This document shows positions 25,158-32,629 of a stretch of DNA of 57,570 nucleotides, piece by piece (position 1 is the stretch's first letter; each line of letters opens with the position of its first letter). Both the position numbers and the translations under genes were made by a program. The notes under the pieces are model-generated. The model did no database searches and had not been told where the DNA came from. It saw only the letters and a list, made by a program, of their open reading frames with translations. The stretch covers positions 1-57,570 of the forward strand of contig JACQYA010000064.1 of NCBI GenBank assembly GCA_016208425.1. The letters are read 5' to 3'. This DNA comes from Betaproteobacteria bacterium. Lineage in GTDB: Bacteria > Pseudomonadota > Gammaproteobacteria > Burkholderiales > Rhodocyclaceae.

Positions 25158-26754
25158 GATGGGAAGTTCTCCGGGAGTAAGGGGGTAGTCGGTCGATCGA
25201 GCTTGCCTGGGTGGCGATACGGGCTCTGAATTCCAGTAAGGCCTGAGCCAGCGATAGATCGTCGTGCGTGGAGGCTGATACCAGCAACAGCCGTTCATCT
25301 GGAACGCGAGCACGCAGTTGCGGCGCACGCTGGCGCGTCAGACGCTCGGCAGTCCACCGCTCGCCAAGGCGGAAATGGCAGCCTCCTGGCCGGCAACCGG
25401 TAACTACCACGCCATCGGCTCCGCCGCGCAACGCGTATTCGACGAATGACGGCGGCAAAAGACCGGAGCAGATCAAGCTGATCACCGCCGTATCGGGGGC
25501 GGAAAGCTTCTTTACGTCTGCGCCGCAGTCGCAGCCAAATACGATGATGCGGGTGGTGCCGCTCAACCGGGAAAGCGCGCTTTCAAGTTGCCGGCGCAGC
25601 ATGTCCACCGTTAGCTGTGGCATATCGATACCGGTAAGCAGATTTTCCTGGCTGCGGAAAGGCGTAGAAGAGGGGCACGAACCCGCGCAAATCCCGCAAC
25701 TGGCACACAGTTTGGCGTCGACCACGGCGATGTTGTGGCCGGGTCTGTCGGGATGTGGTGCTATCGTTATTGCCGCGTAAGGGCAGTCCACGTGGCAACG
25801 GCTGCAACCGTTACAGTTGGCGGCATTCACTACCGCAACGGGGGCGGCTTTGGGTTGCGGCAGAAGCGGGAGAACGAATAGCAGCAAAGTTCCCGCAAGC
25901 AACAGCAGCCAGATAAACCCGGGGGAGGTGAAGTCGGTCAAGGGATGGATGAACAGGACAAACCAGTCGATGCGGAGTTCGGGCGGAACCAGCGCCAGAT
26001 TGGCCGGGGCGTTGCTTACTGCCGGCTTGACAAGGGCTAGCAGCAGAAGTGCGCCTATCGTCCCCAGCATCAAGCGCCTTGAGGGAAGGTAATCGACTTT
26101 TGTGATGCGGTTCAGGTGTGCCCACACGGCAAGGATAAGCAACAGCGGGACGCCGATGTGGATGAAGATCAGGACGGTGAAAAAACGATCGTTGATCGAG
26201 TCCGGAGCCAGGAAATTGCGCGCCGTCGGCGTGCTGAAGAAGGGGAGCCAGTCGAGCAGCTCGGTGGTTGCGGTGGCAGAAAACTGGGCGAGCTGATCCC
26301 AGACGATCCAGTAGCCGCCGATGCCGGCGCCGTAAGCGAGCCAGATCAGCGGCACACCCGTCATCCAGGAATACAGGCGAAAGCCAGCGTAATGGCGGTT
26401 CGCCCACTCGCGAACAAGGTGCAGCATCATGACCAGCATGAAACCATCGGTCGAATAGCGATGCAGGCTGCGCAGGATGCCCCCCAGGTACCACTGCTCC
26501 ACGGAAAGGTAGCCTATCGAGCTGTGCACCCCCTCTATGCTGGTGTCGAGTACCGTGTACAGATAGAGTCCGGTGCCGACGACGATCCAGAGAAAATATA
26601 GCGCCATTGCACCCAAGTGGCGGAGGGGATTGTTGTCTCCCCCGAACGGAACATCGAATATTTCTTCGATGCGTTGGAACAGCGTTTGCGCGTTGCTGCG
26701 CAGGGTGTGGTGCAAATTCACGTAGGAGAATCCAGGAAGGGTTGCGGCGACCAA
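25150..26754 (-). CDS. Cytochrome b / 2x[4Fe-4S] ferredoxin / MvhD-like fusion
   Basis: A 534-residue fusion. Residues 1-300 are a cytochrome b with H98/H112 and H199/H213 as heme ligands and an IDWF motif (262-265) at the PEWY position. Residues 310-362 hold two [4Fe-4S] motifs (C314/317/320/324 and C350/353/356/360). Residues 400-500 resemble MvhD, the iron-sulfur delta subunit of methyl-viologen hydrogenase-heterodisulfide reductase complexes (FGCDCGAD, C429, VTGCRPGGCHFRLG). It is first in the operon, directly behind an FNR-type promoter. TTG 26754 follows stop codons directly, so translation starts there or slightly downstream (GTG 26721). Confidence 0.88.
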   Translation of the reverse strand: MVAATLPGFSYVNLHHTLRSNAQTLFQRIEEIFDVPFGGDNNPLRHLGAMALYFLWIVVGTGLYLYTVLDTSIEGVHSSIGYLSVEQWYLGGILRSLHRYSTDGFMLVMMLHLVREWANRHYAGFRLYSWMTGVPLIWLAYGAGIGGYWIVWDQLAQFSATATTELLDWLPFFSTPTARNFLAPDSINDRFFTVLIFIHIGVPLLLILAVWAHLNRITKVDYLPSRRLMLGTIGALLLLALVKPAVSNAPANLALVPPELRIDWFVLFIHPLTDFTSPGFIWLLLLAGTLLLFVLPLLPQPKAAPVAVVNAANCNGCSRCHVDCPYAAITIAPHPDRPGHNIAVVDAKLCASCGICAGSCPSSTPFRSQENLLTGIDMPQLTVDMLRRQLESALSRLSGTTRIIVFGCDCGADVKKLSAPDTAVISLICSGLLPPSFVEYALRGGADGVVVTGCRPGGCHFRLGERWTAERLTRQRAPQLRARVPDERLLLVSASTHDDLSLAQALLEFRARIATQASSIDRLPPYSRRTSHHA

Positions 26755-26767
26755 CTATTAGTTCTTG

Positions 26768-26809
26768 ATGATATGCAGGTCGAAAAACCGGTAACTTGAC
26801 AAGTATCAA
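26768..26809 (-). promoter_or_regulatory. Predicted class II FNR/ANR-dependent promoter
   Basis: On the minus strand, TTGATACTTGTCAA (26809-26796) matches the FNR box TTGAT-N4-ATCAA at 9 of 10 positions. A -10 hexamer TATCAT (26773-26768) follows after 22 bases, the spacing expected when FNR sits at -41.5. The predicted start near 26761 lies only about 7 bases before the TTG start, so the mRNA may be nearly leaderless. It should be induced at low oxygen. Confidence 0.7.
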
Positions 26810-26974
26810 ATCCGGGTCAAATTCCAGAAATCGATGTTTCTGCATCCGTCGCAGAACCCGGATACCGCTCAGGCGCCACTGATGCGCTCCACCAAGAGCG
26901 TTCCGCAGTCCCGAAAATCGCGCGGCATTTCGGCGGCCGGGCTTTGACCCCGGTACAAGCGCAAACCCGTGCGA

Positions 26975-27856
26975 CTAGGCGCTAGGCGTCTTCGTCCGAC
27001 GCTGGCTCCTCCAGACGTTGATGGAGAGGTAGATCATGAACGTCACGAAAGTCAGGAAACCGGCGATCATGAAGTAAACGGAGTAGTTGGTGCGGTATCT
27101 GCCGGTGACCGGGTCATACACCGAACAGAGAATTCTGACCCGTTCCATGATCTCGGTCAGGGTGCCGGTCTCCGGGGGAATGTCCGATCCGGTAATCATC
27201 GCTTTAAGGGGTTCGGCCAGGTCGGCGGGAGTAAATTTTTCACCATAGACTTGCCGAAAGATCTTCCCTTCCGCGTCGACCATGGTGACCTGGTTCAGAT
27301 GGTCGAACCCGGCTACCGTCGCAACATAGCTGAAACCGAAATTTCGGGTAAGGTCGTTGAGGACGGCCGGAGACGGGCTGAGAAACTCCCAATTGGGCAA
27401 ATGGATGCCATACTGCGCGGAAAAATTCTTCAGTGCCTGCGGGGTGTCGAACGGCTGGTTGAAACCGATACTTATTACATTGAACCTGCTGGCACCCAAT
27501 ACGCCGACGGTGCCTTCCACCGCTTTTTGCAGGTTGCGCGTGGTGGTCGGGCAGACTTGGAAGCAGGCGGTATACATAAAATTGACCAACAGCGGCTTGC
27601 CGCGATAGCGCGACAGCTCGACCGGTCGCCCTTGTCGATCAAGCAGGACAAAATCGCCAACGGGCTTGCCGATCACGTCCTGAGATAGCTGGTAAGCCAC
27701 TTTCTCGTCGAGGGTGGTCAGGGCGATACCGGTTTGCGCCCCTTGGGGGCGTGCGGTCAGCTTGGGCTTTTCGGCAAGCTGGTCGGCGGGGAGTGCCGCA
27801 TTTGACAGGAATACCAGCGCGGCCGCTACAGCGGCACGAATGAGTGGGTGAATCAA
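26975..27856 (-). CDS. SCO1/SenC-family copper chaperone with C-terminal membrane anchor
   Basis: A 293-residue SCO protein. A signal peptide is followed by a thioredoxin fold with the copper motif CFQVCP and a later His in a VAGFDHLNQVTMV context. A C-terminal membrane helix (YFMIAGFLTFVTFMIYLSINVW) is unusual, as most SCO proteins are anchored at the N-terminus. SCO proteins deliver copper to the CuA site of oxidases. It lies 12 bases after cyoE and closes the operon of the heme-copper enzyme upstream. The TTG start is provisional because no strong ribosome site is visible. Confidence 0.85.
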   Translation of the reverse strand: MIHPLIRAAVAAALVFLSNAALPADQLAEKPKLTARPQGAQTGIALTTLDEKVAYQLSQDVIGKPVGDFVLLDRQGRPVELSRYRGKPLLVNFMYTACFQVCPTTTRNLQKAVEGTVGVLGASRFNVISIGFNQPFDTPQALKNFSAQYGIHLPNWEFLSPSPAVLNDLTRNFGFSYVATVAGFDHLNQVTMVDAEGKIFRQVYGEKFTPADLAEPLKAMITGSDIPPETGTLTEIMERVRILCSVYDPVTGRYRTNYSVYFMIAGFLTFVTFMIYLSINVWRSQRRTKTPSA

Positions 27857-27868
27857 GGTTCTATCGGC

Positions 27869-28759
27869 TCAGAGTTGAGCGTCGATCATCGCCGCTACCA
27901 GTACCAGCGTCAACTGGATCAATGAGGCGTGGAAACATGCCATCGCCGTCTGGCGGCTGGTTTCGCGCGTCAGGAGCCATGCCTTTTGAATGAACAGAAA
28001 CCCGCCGGCCAACGCGCCGGCAAAATAGACGACGCCAAGCCCGAAGATCAGGGGCAAGAACGATGCGGCAACCAGAGCCAGTGTGCTATAGAAGATCGCT
28101 TGCGCCGCGCGCCGGTCACCGACGACGACGGGCAGCATGGGGACGCCAGCGGCGGCGTAATCGTCGCGGAAGGCGATAGCCAGACTCCAGAAGTGCGGGG
28201 GAGTCCACAGGAAGAGCACGAACGCCAAGGATAGTGGAACTGCCCCAAGCTGCGGGTCGGCGGCAGTGGCGCCAGCCAGTACCGCCCAACTGCCGGCGAG
28301 TCCACCAAAAACGATGTTGAGCCAGGTGCGCCGCTTAAGCCAGACGGTGTAGACGATGGCGTAGAAGAATGCGCCCAGAAATACAAACAAAGCGGCCCAA
28401 GCGTTGAGCGCTACCCACGCTGCGCCGACGGAAAGAACCATCAGCGTGCCGATGACAACCAGCCAGATCGGGCCGTGTTTGATTTCTCCGGTGGCGAAGG
28501 GGCGCTTTTTGGTGCGTCCCATGAGCGGGTCGATATCGTGCTCGTAGTACTGGTTGAAAGCACCGGCGCTGGCCGATGAAACCAGAACCGAGAGCGTCAG
28601 CACGACCAACTGCATCAGGCTCAGGCTGGGTCCCGAACTGACGGCCAGTCCCGCCAGCGCGGTGAAGGTGATGACGACACCGATACGCAGTTTGAACACC
28701 CCCATGATGCTGCGGATGGACAAGCCGGAAGAACTGTTGGATGGCAGAGTCGGTTGCAT
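27869..28759 (-). CDS. cyoE: Protoheme IX farnesyltransferase (heme O synthase)
   Basis: A 296-residue UbiA-type prenyltransferase with about nine helices and both Asp-rich motifs: NQYYEHDIDPLMGRT and FRDDYAAAGVPMLP. It farnesylates heme B to heme O in the membrane, the step before heme A synthase. It lies downstream of the oxidase subunit I gene but 119 bases away, past a GC hairpin and an FNR-like box, so it may have its own promoter. Two heme A synthase genes lie on the other side of the oxidase genes, which completes the pathway. Confidence 0.95.
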   Translation of the reverse strand: MQPTLPSNSSSGLSIRSIMGVFKLRIGVVITFTALAGLAVSSGPSLSLMQLVVLTLSVLVSSASAGAFNQYYEHDIDPLMGRTKKRPFATGEIKHGPIWLVVIGTLMVLSVGAAWVALNAWAALFVFLGAFFYAIVYTVWLKRRTWLNIVFGGLAGSWAVLAGATAADPQLGAVPLSLAFVLFLWTPPHFWSLAIAFRDDYAAAGVPMLPVVVGDRRAAQAIFYSTLALVAASFLPLIFGLGVVYFAGALAGGFLFIQKAWLLTRETSRQTAMACFHASLIQLTLVLVAAMIDAQL

Positions 28760-28787
28760 AGGCGTGGGAATCTTGCGCTCAAGTGAG

Positions 28788-28802
28788 TTAGATCAAGGTC
28801 AA
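28788..28802 (-). promoter_or_regulatory. FNR/DNR-like box upstream of cyoE
   Basis: TTAGATCAAGGTCAA on the plus strand reads as TAGAT-N4-GTCAA, 8 of 10 matches to the FNR consensus. It lies about 30 bases upstream of cyoE. No good -10 was identified, so the call is tentative. Confidence 0.35.
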
Positions 28803-28846
28803 TCCTGCTTGAATCGAGCCTGCATGGCAAGCCCGATTGAGGCAGA

Positions 28847-28867
28847 CCCCGCGCCGGAGGCGCGGGG
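28847..28867. repeat. GC hairpin after oxidase subunit I gene
   Basis: A perfect 9-bp stem (CCCCGCGCC / GGCGCGGGG, loop GGA) lies 11 bases after the subunit I stop. There is no T-tract on the gene strand, so it is more likely an mRNA-stabilising or processing hairpin than a terminator. Confidence 0.55.
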
Positions 28868-28878
28868 AGCTTGCCGGC

Positions 28879-30579
28879 TTAACTAAGCAGCCAGACTTCG
28901 GAGAGGTATTTCCAGTTCACGAAGTAGTAGAGAATGAAGGAAACCAGCAGGAGCGAGGCCAGAACCACCGTGCCCGGAACTGCCACGTGTTCCTCGCTGC
29001 CCGTGTGCGAAGCGGATGCGGCTACCGGTTGAGCGGCCGGGATCGGCGTCGGGTTGTCGGAAACCGCACCGCCTTCCAGCTTCTTGCCGAACAGCAGCGA
29101 ACCGACCACCAGCACGATCCACAGTGCGCCGCCCAGAACAGCGAGCACGCCGAAGATACCGGTCAGACCCATCATCAGATACGCGGCGCCAGGCCACTCG
29201 TACTGGAACGGTGCGCCCGAGAAGGCCATGTCCCAGTGACGGCGGGAAACGCCCAGCGTACCGGCACCCATCATCACCAAACCGAGGACGGACATGCTGA
29301 TGCCGTACAGGTAGGGCTGGATCTGGCACAGTTTCGGCAGGATCATTTCACGGCGGAAGAGCAACGGAACCAGCAGGTAGGTAATCGACATGAAAGCCAG
29401 CGTCGTACCGACGACGACCGTCGCGTGGAAGTGCCCCGGAACGTAGAAGGTGTTGTGCATCAGCATGTTGATCTGTTCGGTGCCCAGCACGACGCCGGAG
29501 ATGCCGCCGAGGAAGCCGAAGCCGACCAGCGAGATGAACATACCCGAAAACACCGGGTTGCCCCAAGGAGCCTTGCGCAGCCATTCGAACAGGCCGTTGG
29601 TGAAGCCCTTCTTGCGCTGGGCCGCTTCGATTGCGCCCGGAACGGTGAAGCCGTGGATCATCGAGGCCAACACCGCGAAGTACATGAAGTAGGAGGTATT
29701 CAACACTTTCCATTCGGCGCTCATGCCCGGGTCGGACAGCAGGTGGTGCGCGCTGGCCAGTTGCAGGAAGAGGATGTAGAGCAGGAAAGCGAAGCGCGAA
29801 ACCTTTTCCGACAGCGGCTTGGCGCCGAACACGACGGCCGCAATCAAGTACCAGATCGAGACGTGCGCGGCAACGTTAACCTGCTGCGAGGAGTGCCCGA
29901 GCGCCCACCACACCATCCGGTACAACTCGGCGTCGATTTCCTTGATCAGACCGACCGACCAGAAGAAGGTCGGCAGCAAGATGCTGGCGCCTGCGGCGAT
30001 GGTGAAAACGGCGATGATGGCTGCCGTCATCGCACCGAAGGTAACCAGCGGGATCGAGCCGGTATAGGTCTGCTCCTTCTTGGCAACGACCAGCGTACCG
30101 AAGAAGATGCCGCAACCGATCAGCGCGCCGACAGCTACCAGAATGATGCCGAGGTAGAAGTGCGGGGCAGCCTGCATCGGCACGTAGGAGGTGAACATCA
30201 CGCTGGACTCGCCCTGGAAGATAGCGACGTTACACATGATGCCGCCAACGACCATCAGCACGAAGGCAACCCAAGCCAGTTTCGGCGTGGCCAGCCGACA
30301 CCTTAGCAGCGTCGAAGACGCAAAGTAGAGCACCGCCATTTCAAAATGGAGAATCCACATGATAATCATGTCGATGCCGTGGGCGGTAAGGATCATGTAG
30401 AACTGGTCGGCCGGAAGCAGCTTGATTGCCGGCCAGCGGGTCAGGATCACCAGCAGCGCGGTAATCCCGCCGACCAACAGCCAGAGGACGCCGACGACGG
30501 CGTTCCAGCGCATCAGCTTTTCAGCCTGATTTTCGAATTGCAGCCCGGAAGCCGGACAGGTGCGGTAAGTCGTAGACAT
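28879..30579 (-). CDS. Heme-copper enzyme catalytic subunit I, B-type-like, active-site Tyr missing
   Basis: A 566-residue, multi-helix catalytic subunit. Heme and copper ligands are present: H67 (AHGID), H229 (GHSSQQVN), the H278-H279 pair (ASAHHLLSDPG) and H383/H385 (PGHFHATVVVGTT). The residue four after H229 is Gln233, where oxygen reductases of the A and B types have the cross-linked Tyr (GHPxVY). This change is reported for several NO-reductase families derived from oxidases (eNOR, sNOR and others), so NO reduction is possible. Genes for a CuA subunit II and a small subunit lie upstream, and cyoE and SCO downstream. Annotation tools would probably call it cbb3- or b(o/a)3-type oxidase subunit I. 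Confidence 0.85.
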   Translation of the reverse strand: MSTTYRTCPASGLQFENQAEKLMRWNAVVGVLWLLVGGITALLVILTRWPAIKLLPADQFYMILTAHGIDMIIMWILHFEMAVLYFASSTLLRCRLATPKLAWVAFVLMVVGGIMCNVAIFQGESSVMFTSYVPMQAAPHFYLGIILVAVGALIGCGIFFGTLVVAKKEQTYTGSIPLVTFGAMTAAIIAVFTIAAGASILLPTFFWSVGLIKEIDAELYRMVWWALGHSSQQVNVAAHVSIWYLIAAVVFGAKPLSEKVSRFAFLLYILFLQLASAHHLLSDPGMSAEWKVLNTSYFMYFAVLASMIHGFTVPGAIEAAQRKKGFTNGLFEWLRKAPWGNPVFSGMFISLVGFGFLGGISGVVLGTEQINMLMHNTFYVPGHFHATVVVGTTLAFMSITYLLVPLLFRREMILPKLCQIQPYLYGISMSVLGLVMMGAGTLGVSRRHWDMAFSGAPFQYEWPGAAYLMMGLTGIFGVLAVLGGALWIVLVVGSLLFGKKLEGGAVSDNPTPIPAAQPVAASASHTGSEEHVAVPGTVVLASLLLVSFILYYFVNWKYLSEVWLLS

Positions 30580-30592
30580 CTATGTTCTCCCC

Positions 30593-31132
30593 TTATTTCA
30601 CGTAAATACGGCCAAGCATGGTGTGGTGACCGATGCCGCAGTACTCGTTACAGACGATGGAATAGGTGCCCGACTTGGTTGGCGTCATCTTGACCACATG
30701 CTCGTAGCCGGGAAGAACTTGAATATTGATGTTCACCGGTTGCAGCGAGAAACCATGCTGATAATCCATGGAGGACAAATGGATCTTGTATTGCTTGCCG
30801 GCTTCCAGTTCGAGGATCGGGTACCAGTTCCACAAGCGGGCGATCAGGTAGCCATCGCCACCGGCTGGCACCTTGACGACCGGGATATTCTGGTCTGTTT
30901 CGGTGCGCACGGTATTTTCGGCGATGAACTTTTCGGCCTTGGCGGCAAACATCTCCGGCGTGGTCTTGTAAGCCTCGTTCGAGAGGTTCTGCTTGCCGTA
31001 AATGTGCCAGTAAATCATCATTCCGAACATGGTCATGGCCCATATAAAGGCGATGCCGATCCAGGCCCACTCGGTTTTGTCGATGGGCTGCTTCCACCAG
31101 AGCCGTTCCGACGGCGGTAAAATTGCACTCAT
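30593..31132 (-). CDS. CuA-containing subunit II of heme-copper enzyme
   Basis: A 179-residue subunit with one N-terminal membrane helix (WAWIGIAFIWAMTMFGMMIYW) and a periplasmic cupredoxin domain. All CuA ligands are visible: His in MDYQHGFSL, then CNEYCGIGHHTM with Cys, Cys, His and Met correctly spaced. It should accept electrons from cytochrome c or a cupredoxin and pass them to subunit I, whose gene starts 13 bases downstream. The short form with a single helix is typical of B-type (ba3-like) enzymes. A CuA centre also occurs in some oxidase-derived NO reductases, so it does not settle the substrate. Confidence 0.92.
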   Translation of the reverse strand: MSAILPPSERLWWKQPIDKTEWAWIGIAFIWAMTMFGMMIYWHIYGKQNLSNEAYKTTPEMFAAKAEKFIAENTVRTETDQNIPVVKVPAGGDGYLIARLWNWYPILELEAGKQYKIHLSSMDYQHGFSLQPVNINIQVLPGYEHVVKMTPTKSGTYSIVCNEYCGIGHHTMLGRIYVK

Positions 31133-31160
31133 TTGATACTCCCTGTTTTGGCTGAATTGC

Positions 31161-31307
31161 TTACTTGGCGAGCGGGACGCTCATGATGTCGATGACGCCC
31201 CACAGTATGTAGATCACCCCTGGGGAGGCTACGCCGAGGAACAGTAGCAGGAAATGGTTATCCAGCAGCTTTTGCATGAACGGGATGTCTTCGTTGTTGT
31301 CGGCCAT
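31161..31307 (-). CDS. Small single-helix subunit of heme-copper enzyme
   Basis: A 48-residue protein, MADNNEDIPFMQKLLDN at the start, then one hydrophobic helix (HFLLLFLGVASPGVIYILWGVIDIM, residues 19-43). The ATG at 31307 has a strong GGAGG site 7 bases upstream, so the in-frame upstream extension is not used. It is the first gene of the operon with subunit II and subunit I. It is probably the equivalent of the single-helix subunit IIa found with ba3-type enzymes. Confidence 0.8.
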   Translation of the reverse strand: MADNNEDIPFMQKLLDNHFLLLFLGVASPGVIYILWGVIDIMSVPLAK

Positions 31308-31424
31308 GTTTCTATCCTCCATCGTTGGTGCGCATGGCGCACGGTTAAAATTGTCTGAAAACAAAAACTGTAAAACACTTTCATACAATGCACCGAAGGC
31401 TACCGGCGTCAGGCGATTGGTGAT

Positions 31425-31438
31425 TTGATTTGTGTCAA
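31425..31438. promoter_or_regulatory. FNR/ANR-like box between heme-copper operon and heme A synthase
   Basis: TTGAT-TTGT-GTCAA matches the FNR consensus at 9 of 10 positions. It lies between the divergent small-subunit gene (start 31307) and the heme A synthase gene (start 31589). For the minus strand, TAGCCT sits where a class II -10 would fall, a weak match. It could serve either direction. Confidence 0.55.
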
Positions 31439-31451
31439 GATATGCGACAAT

Positions 31452-31478
31452 CTGTCACACGCCGTCACACAGCGTCAC
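31452..31478. promoter_or_regulatory. Three direct GTCAC repeats, unknown operator
   Basis: CTGTCAC, CCGTCAC and GCGTCAC follow each other at 10-base intervals. The heptamers are Pho-box-like, but PhoB sites repeat every 11 bases, so phosphate control is doubtful. An overlapping imperfect palindrome TGCGACA-N3-TGTCACA (31443-31459) resembles RegA/ActR-type redox sites. Confidence 0.45.
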
Positions 31479-31588
31479 AGGGGTGCGACAGAGTGACCAC
31501 GATGAAGCCTATTGTCGCATATAATCGGCGGCGCACAAATTCGCCAGAACCCCCGATAATCCGCTCGAACCTTCTCCGGAATCCTTCT

Positions 31589-32626
31589 ATGGACACGCGC
31601 GTCCGCCGACAAATCGCCCTTTGGCTATTCATTTGCAGCGCCATGGTATTCGCCATTCTTGTCGTGGGGGGCGTCACGCGCCTCACCCATTCCGGGTTGT
31701 CGATCGTCGAATGGAAACCGGTTGTCGGCATCGTTCCGCCGCTCAACCAGGCGGAATGGGACGAGACTTTCGACAAATACAAAAGCACGCCCGAATACCA
31801 GAAGGTGAATCACCAGATGTCGCTCGACGAATTCAAGGGGATTTTTTTCTGGGAGTACTGGCACCGGGTCTTGGGGCGTCTGATCGGTGTCGTATTCTTT
31901 CTGCCCTTCGTTTATTTCCTGCTCCGGCGGAAAATGCCCCCCCCGCTGATCCCAAAACTTCTCGGCATTTTTGCGCTCGGCGGGATGCAGGGAGCGATGG
32001 GTTGGTTCATGGTCAAGAGCGGGTTGGTCGATGATCCCAGGGTCAGCCAATACCGTCTGACAGCGCATCTGTCTCTGGCATTCCTGATCTTTATTTCAAT
32101 GATGTGGGTGGCGTTCGGACTTTGGGCGGAGCGGGCGGGCAAAACGGCCGACGCGACATCGAAGAGATTGCAGCGCGCCGGGTTCTGGCTCGCCATACTC
32201 GCTTTCTATATGGTTGTTACCGGCGGTTTTGTCGCGGGCATCCGTGCCGGCAAGGCTTACAACACCTTTCCGTTGATGAACGGCCACCTGCTTCCGCCGG
32301 AAAGCTTCATGATCGACCCGTGGTACCTCAATTTTTTCGACAACATGGCGATGGTGCAGTTCGATCATCGCCTGGGCGCTTGGTTGCTGGCATTTTTGGT
32401 GCCCTGGTTCTGGATCAAGATACGGTCGGCCGATGTGCCGGACAACGCCCGCTTGGCGGCCAACGTATTGTTGGCCGCGCTCGCCGCGCAGATCACGCTC
32501 GGTATTTCGACGCTTCTTCTGGCGGTACCCATCGCGCTCGGCGCCGCACACCAGGGGGGGGCGATGGTCGTTTTCGGCATTTTGCTCTGGCTTAACCACG
32601 AATTGCGCGTTAGGCGCCAGCAGTAG
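31589..32626 (+). CDS. ctaA: COX15/CtaA-family heme A synthase, alphaproteobacterial/mitochondrial-like type
   Basis: A 345-residue, eight-helix membrane protein. The GGVTRLTHSGLSIVEWKPV motif after helix 1 is that of the COX15 type without the extracytoplasmic Cys pair. Heme-ligand His residues are visible in EYWHRVLGR, LTAHLSLAF, QFDHRLGAW and GAAHQGGAM. It oxidises heme O to heme A. ATG 31589 is chosen because the protein family begins here; longer in-frame extensions reach into the regulatory region. A second, Cys-containing family member follows 3 bases later. Confidence 0.92.
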   Translation: MDTRVRRQIALWLFICSAMVFAILVVGGVTRLTHSGLSIVEWKPVVGIVPPLNQAEWDETFDKYKSTPEYQKVNHQMSLDEFKGIFFWEYWHRVLGRLIGVVFFLPFVYFLLRRKMPPPLIPKLLGIFALGGMQGAMGWFMVKSGLVDDPRVSQYRLTAHLSLAFLIFISMMWVAFGLWAERAGKTADATSKRLQRAGFWLAILAFYMVVTGGFVAGIRAGKAYNTFPLMNGHLLPPESFMIDPWYLNFFDNMAMVQFDHRLGAWLLAFLVPWFWIKIRSADVPDNARLAANVLLAALAAQITLGISTLLLAVPIALGAAHQGGAMVVFGILLWLNHELRVRRQQ

Positions 32627-32629
32627 CGC

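Noticed and set aside
28837-30306. A 489-codon open frame antisense to the heme-copper subunit I gene
   Set aside because: Its protein is rich in Arg, His, Asp and Gln without any domain, typical of a shadow frame in GC-rich DNA; the minus-strand frame has all the family motifs.
31452-31478. Pho box upstream of heme A synthase
   Set aside because: The heptamers match but the period is 10 bases, not 11 as in the pstS and olsB sites; kept only as an unknown operator.
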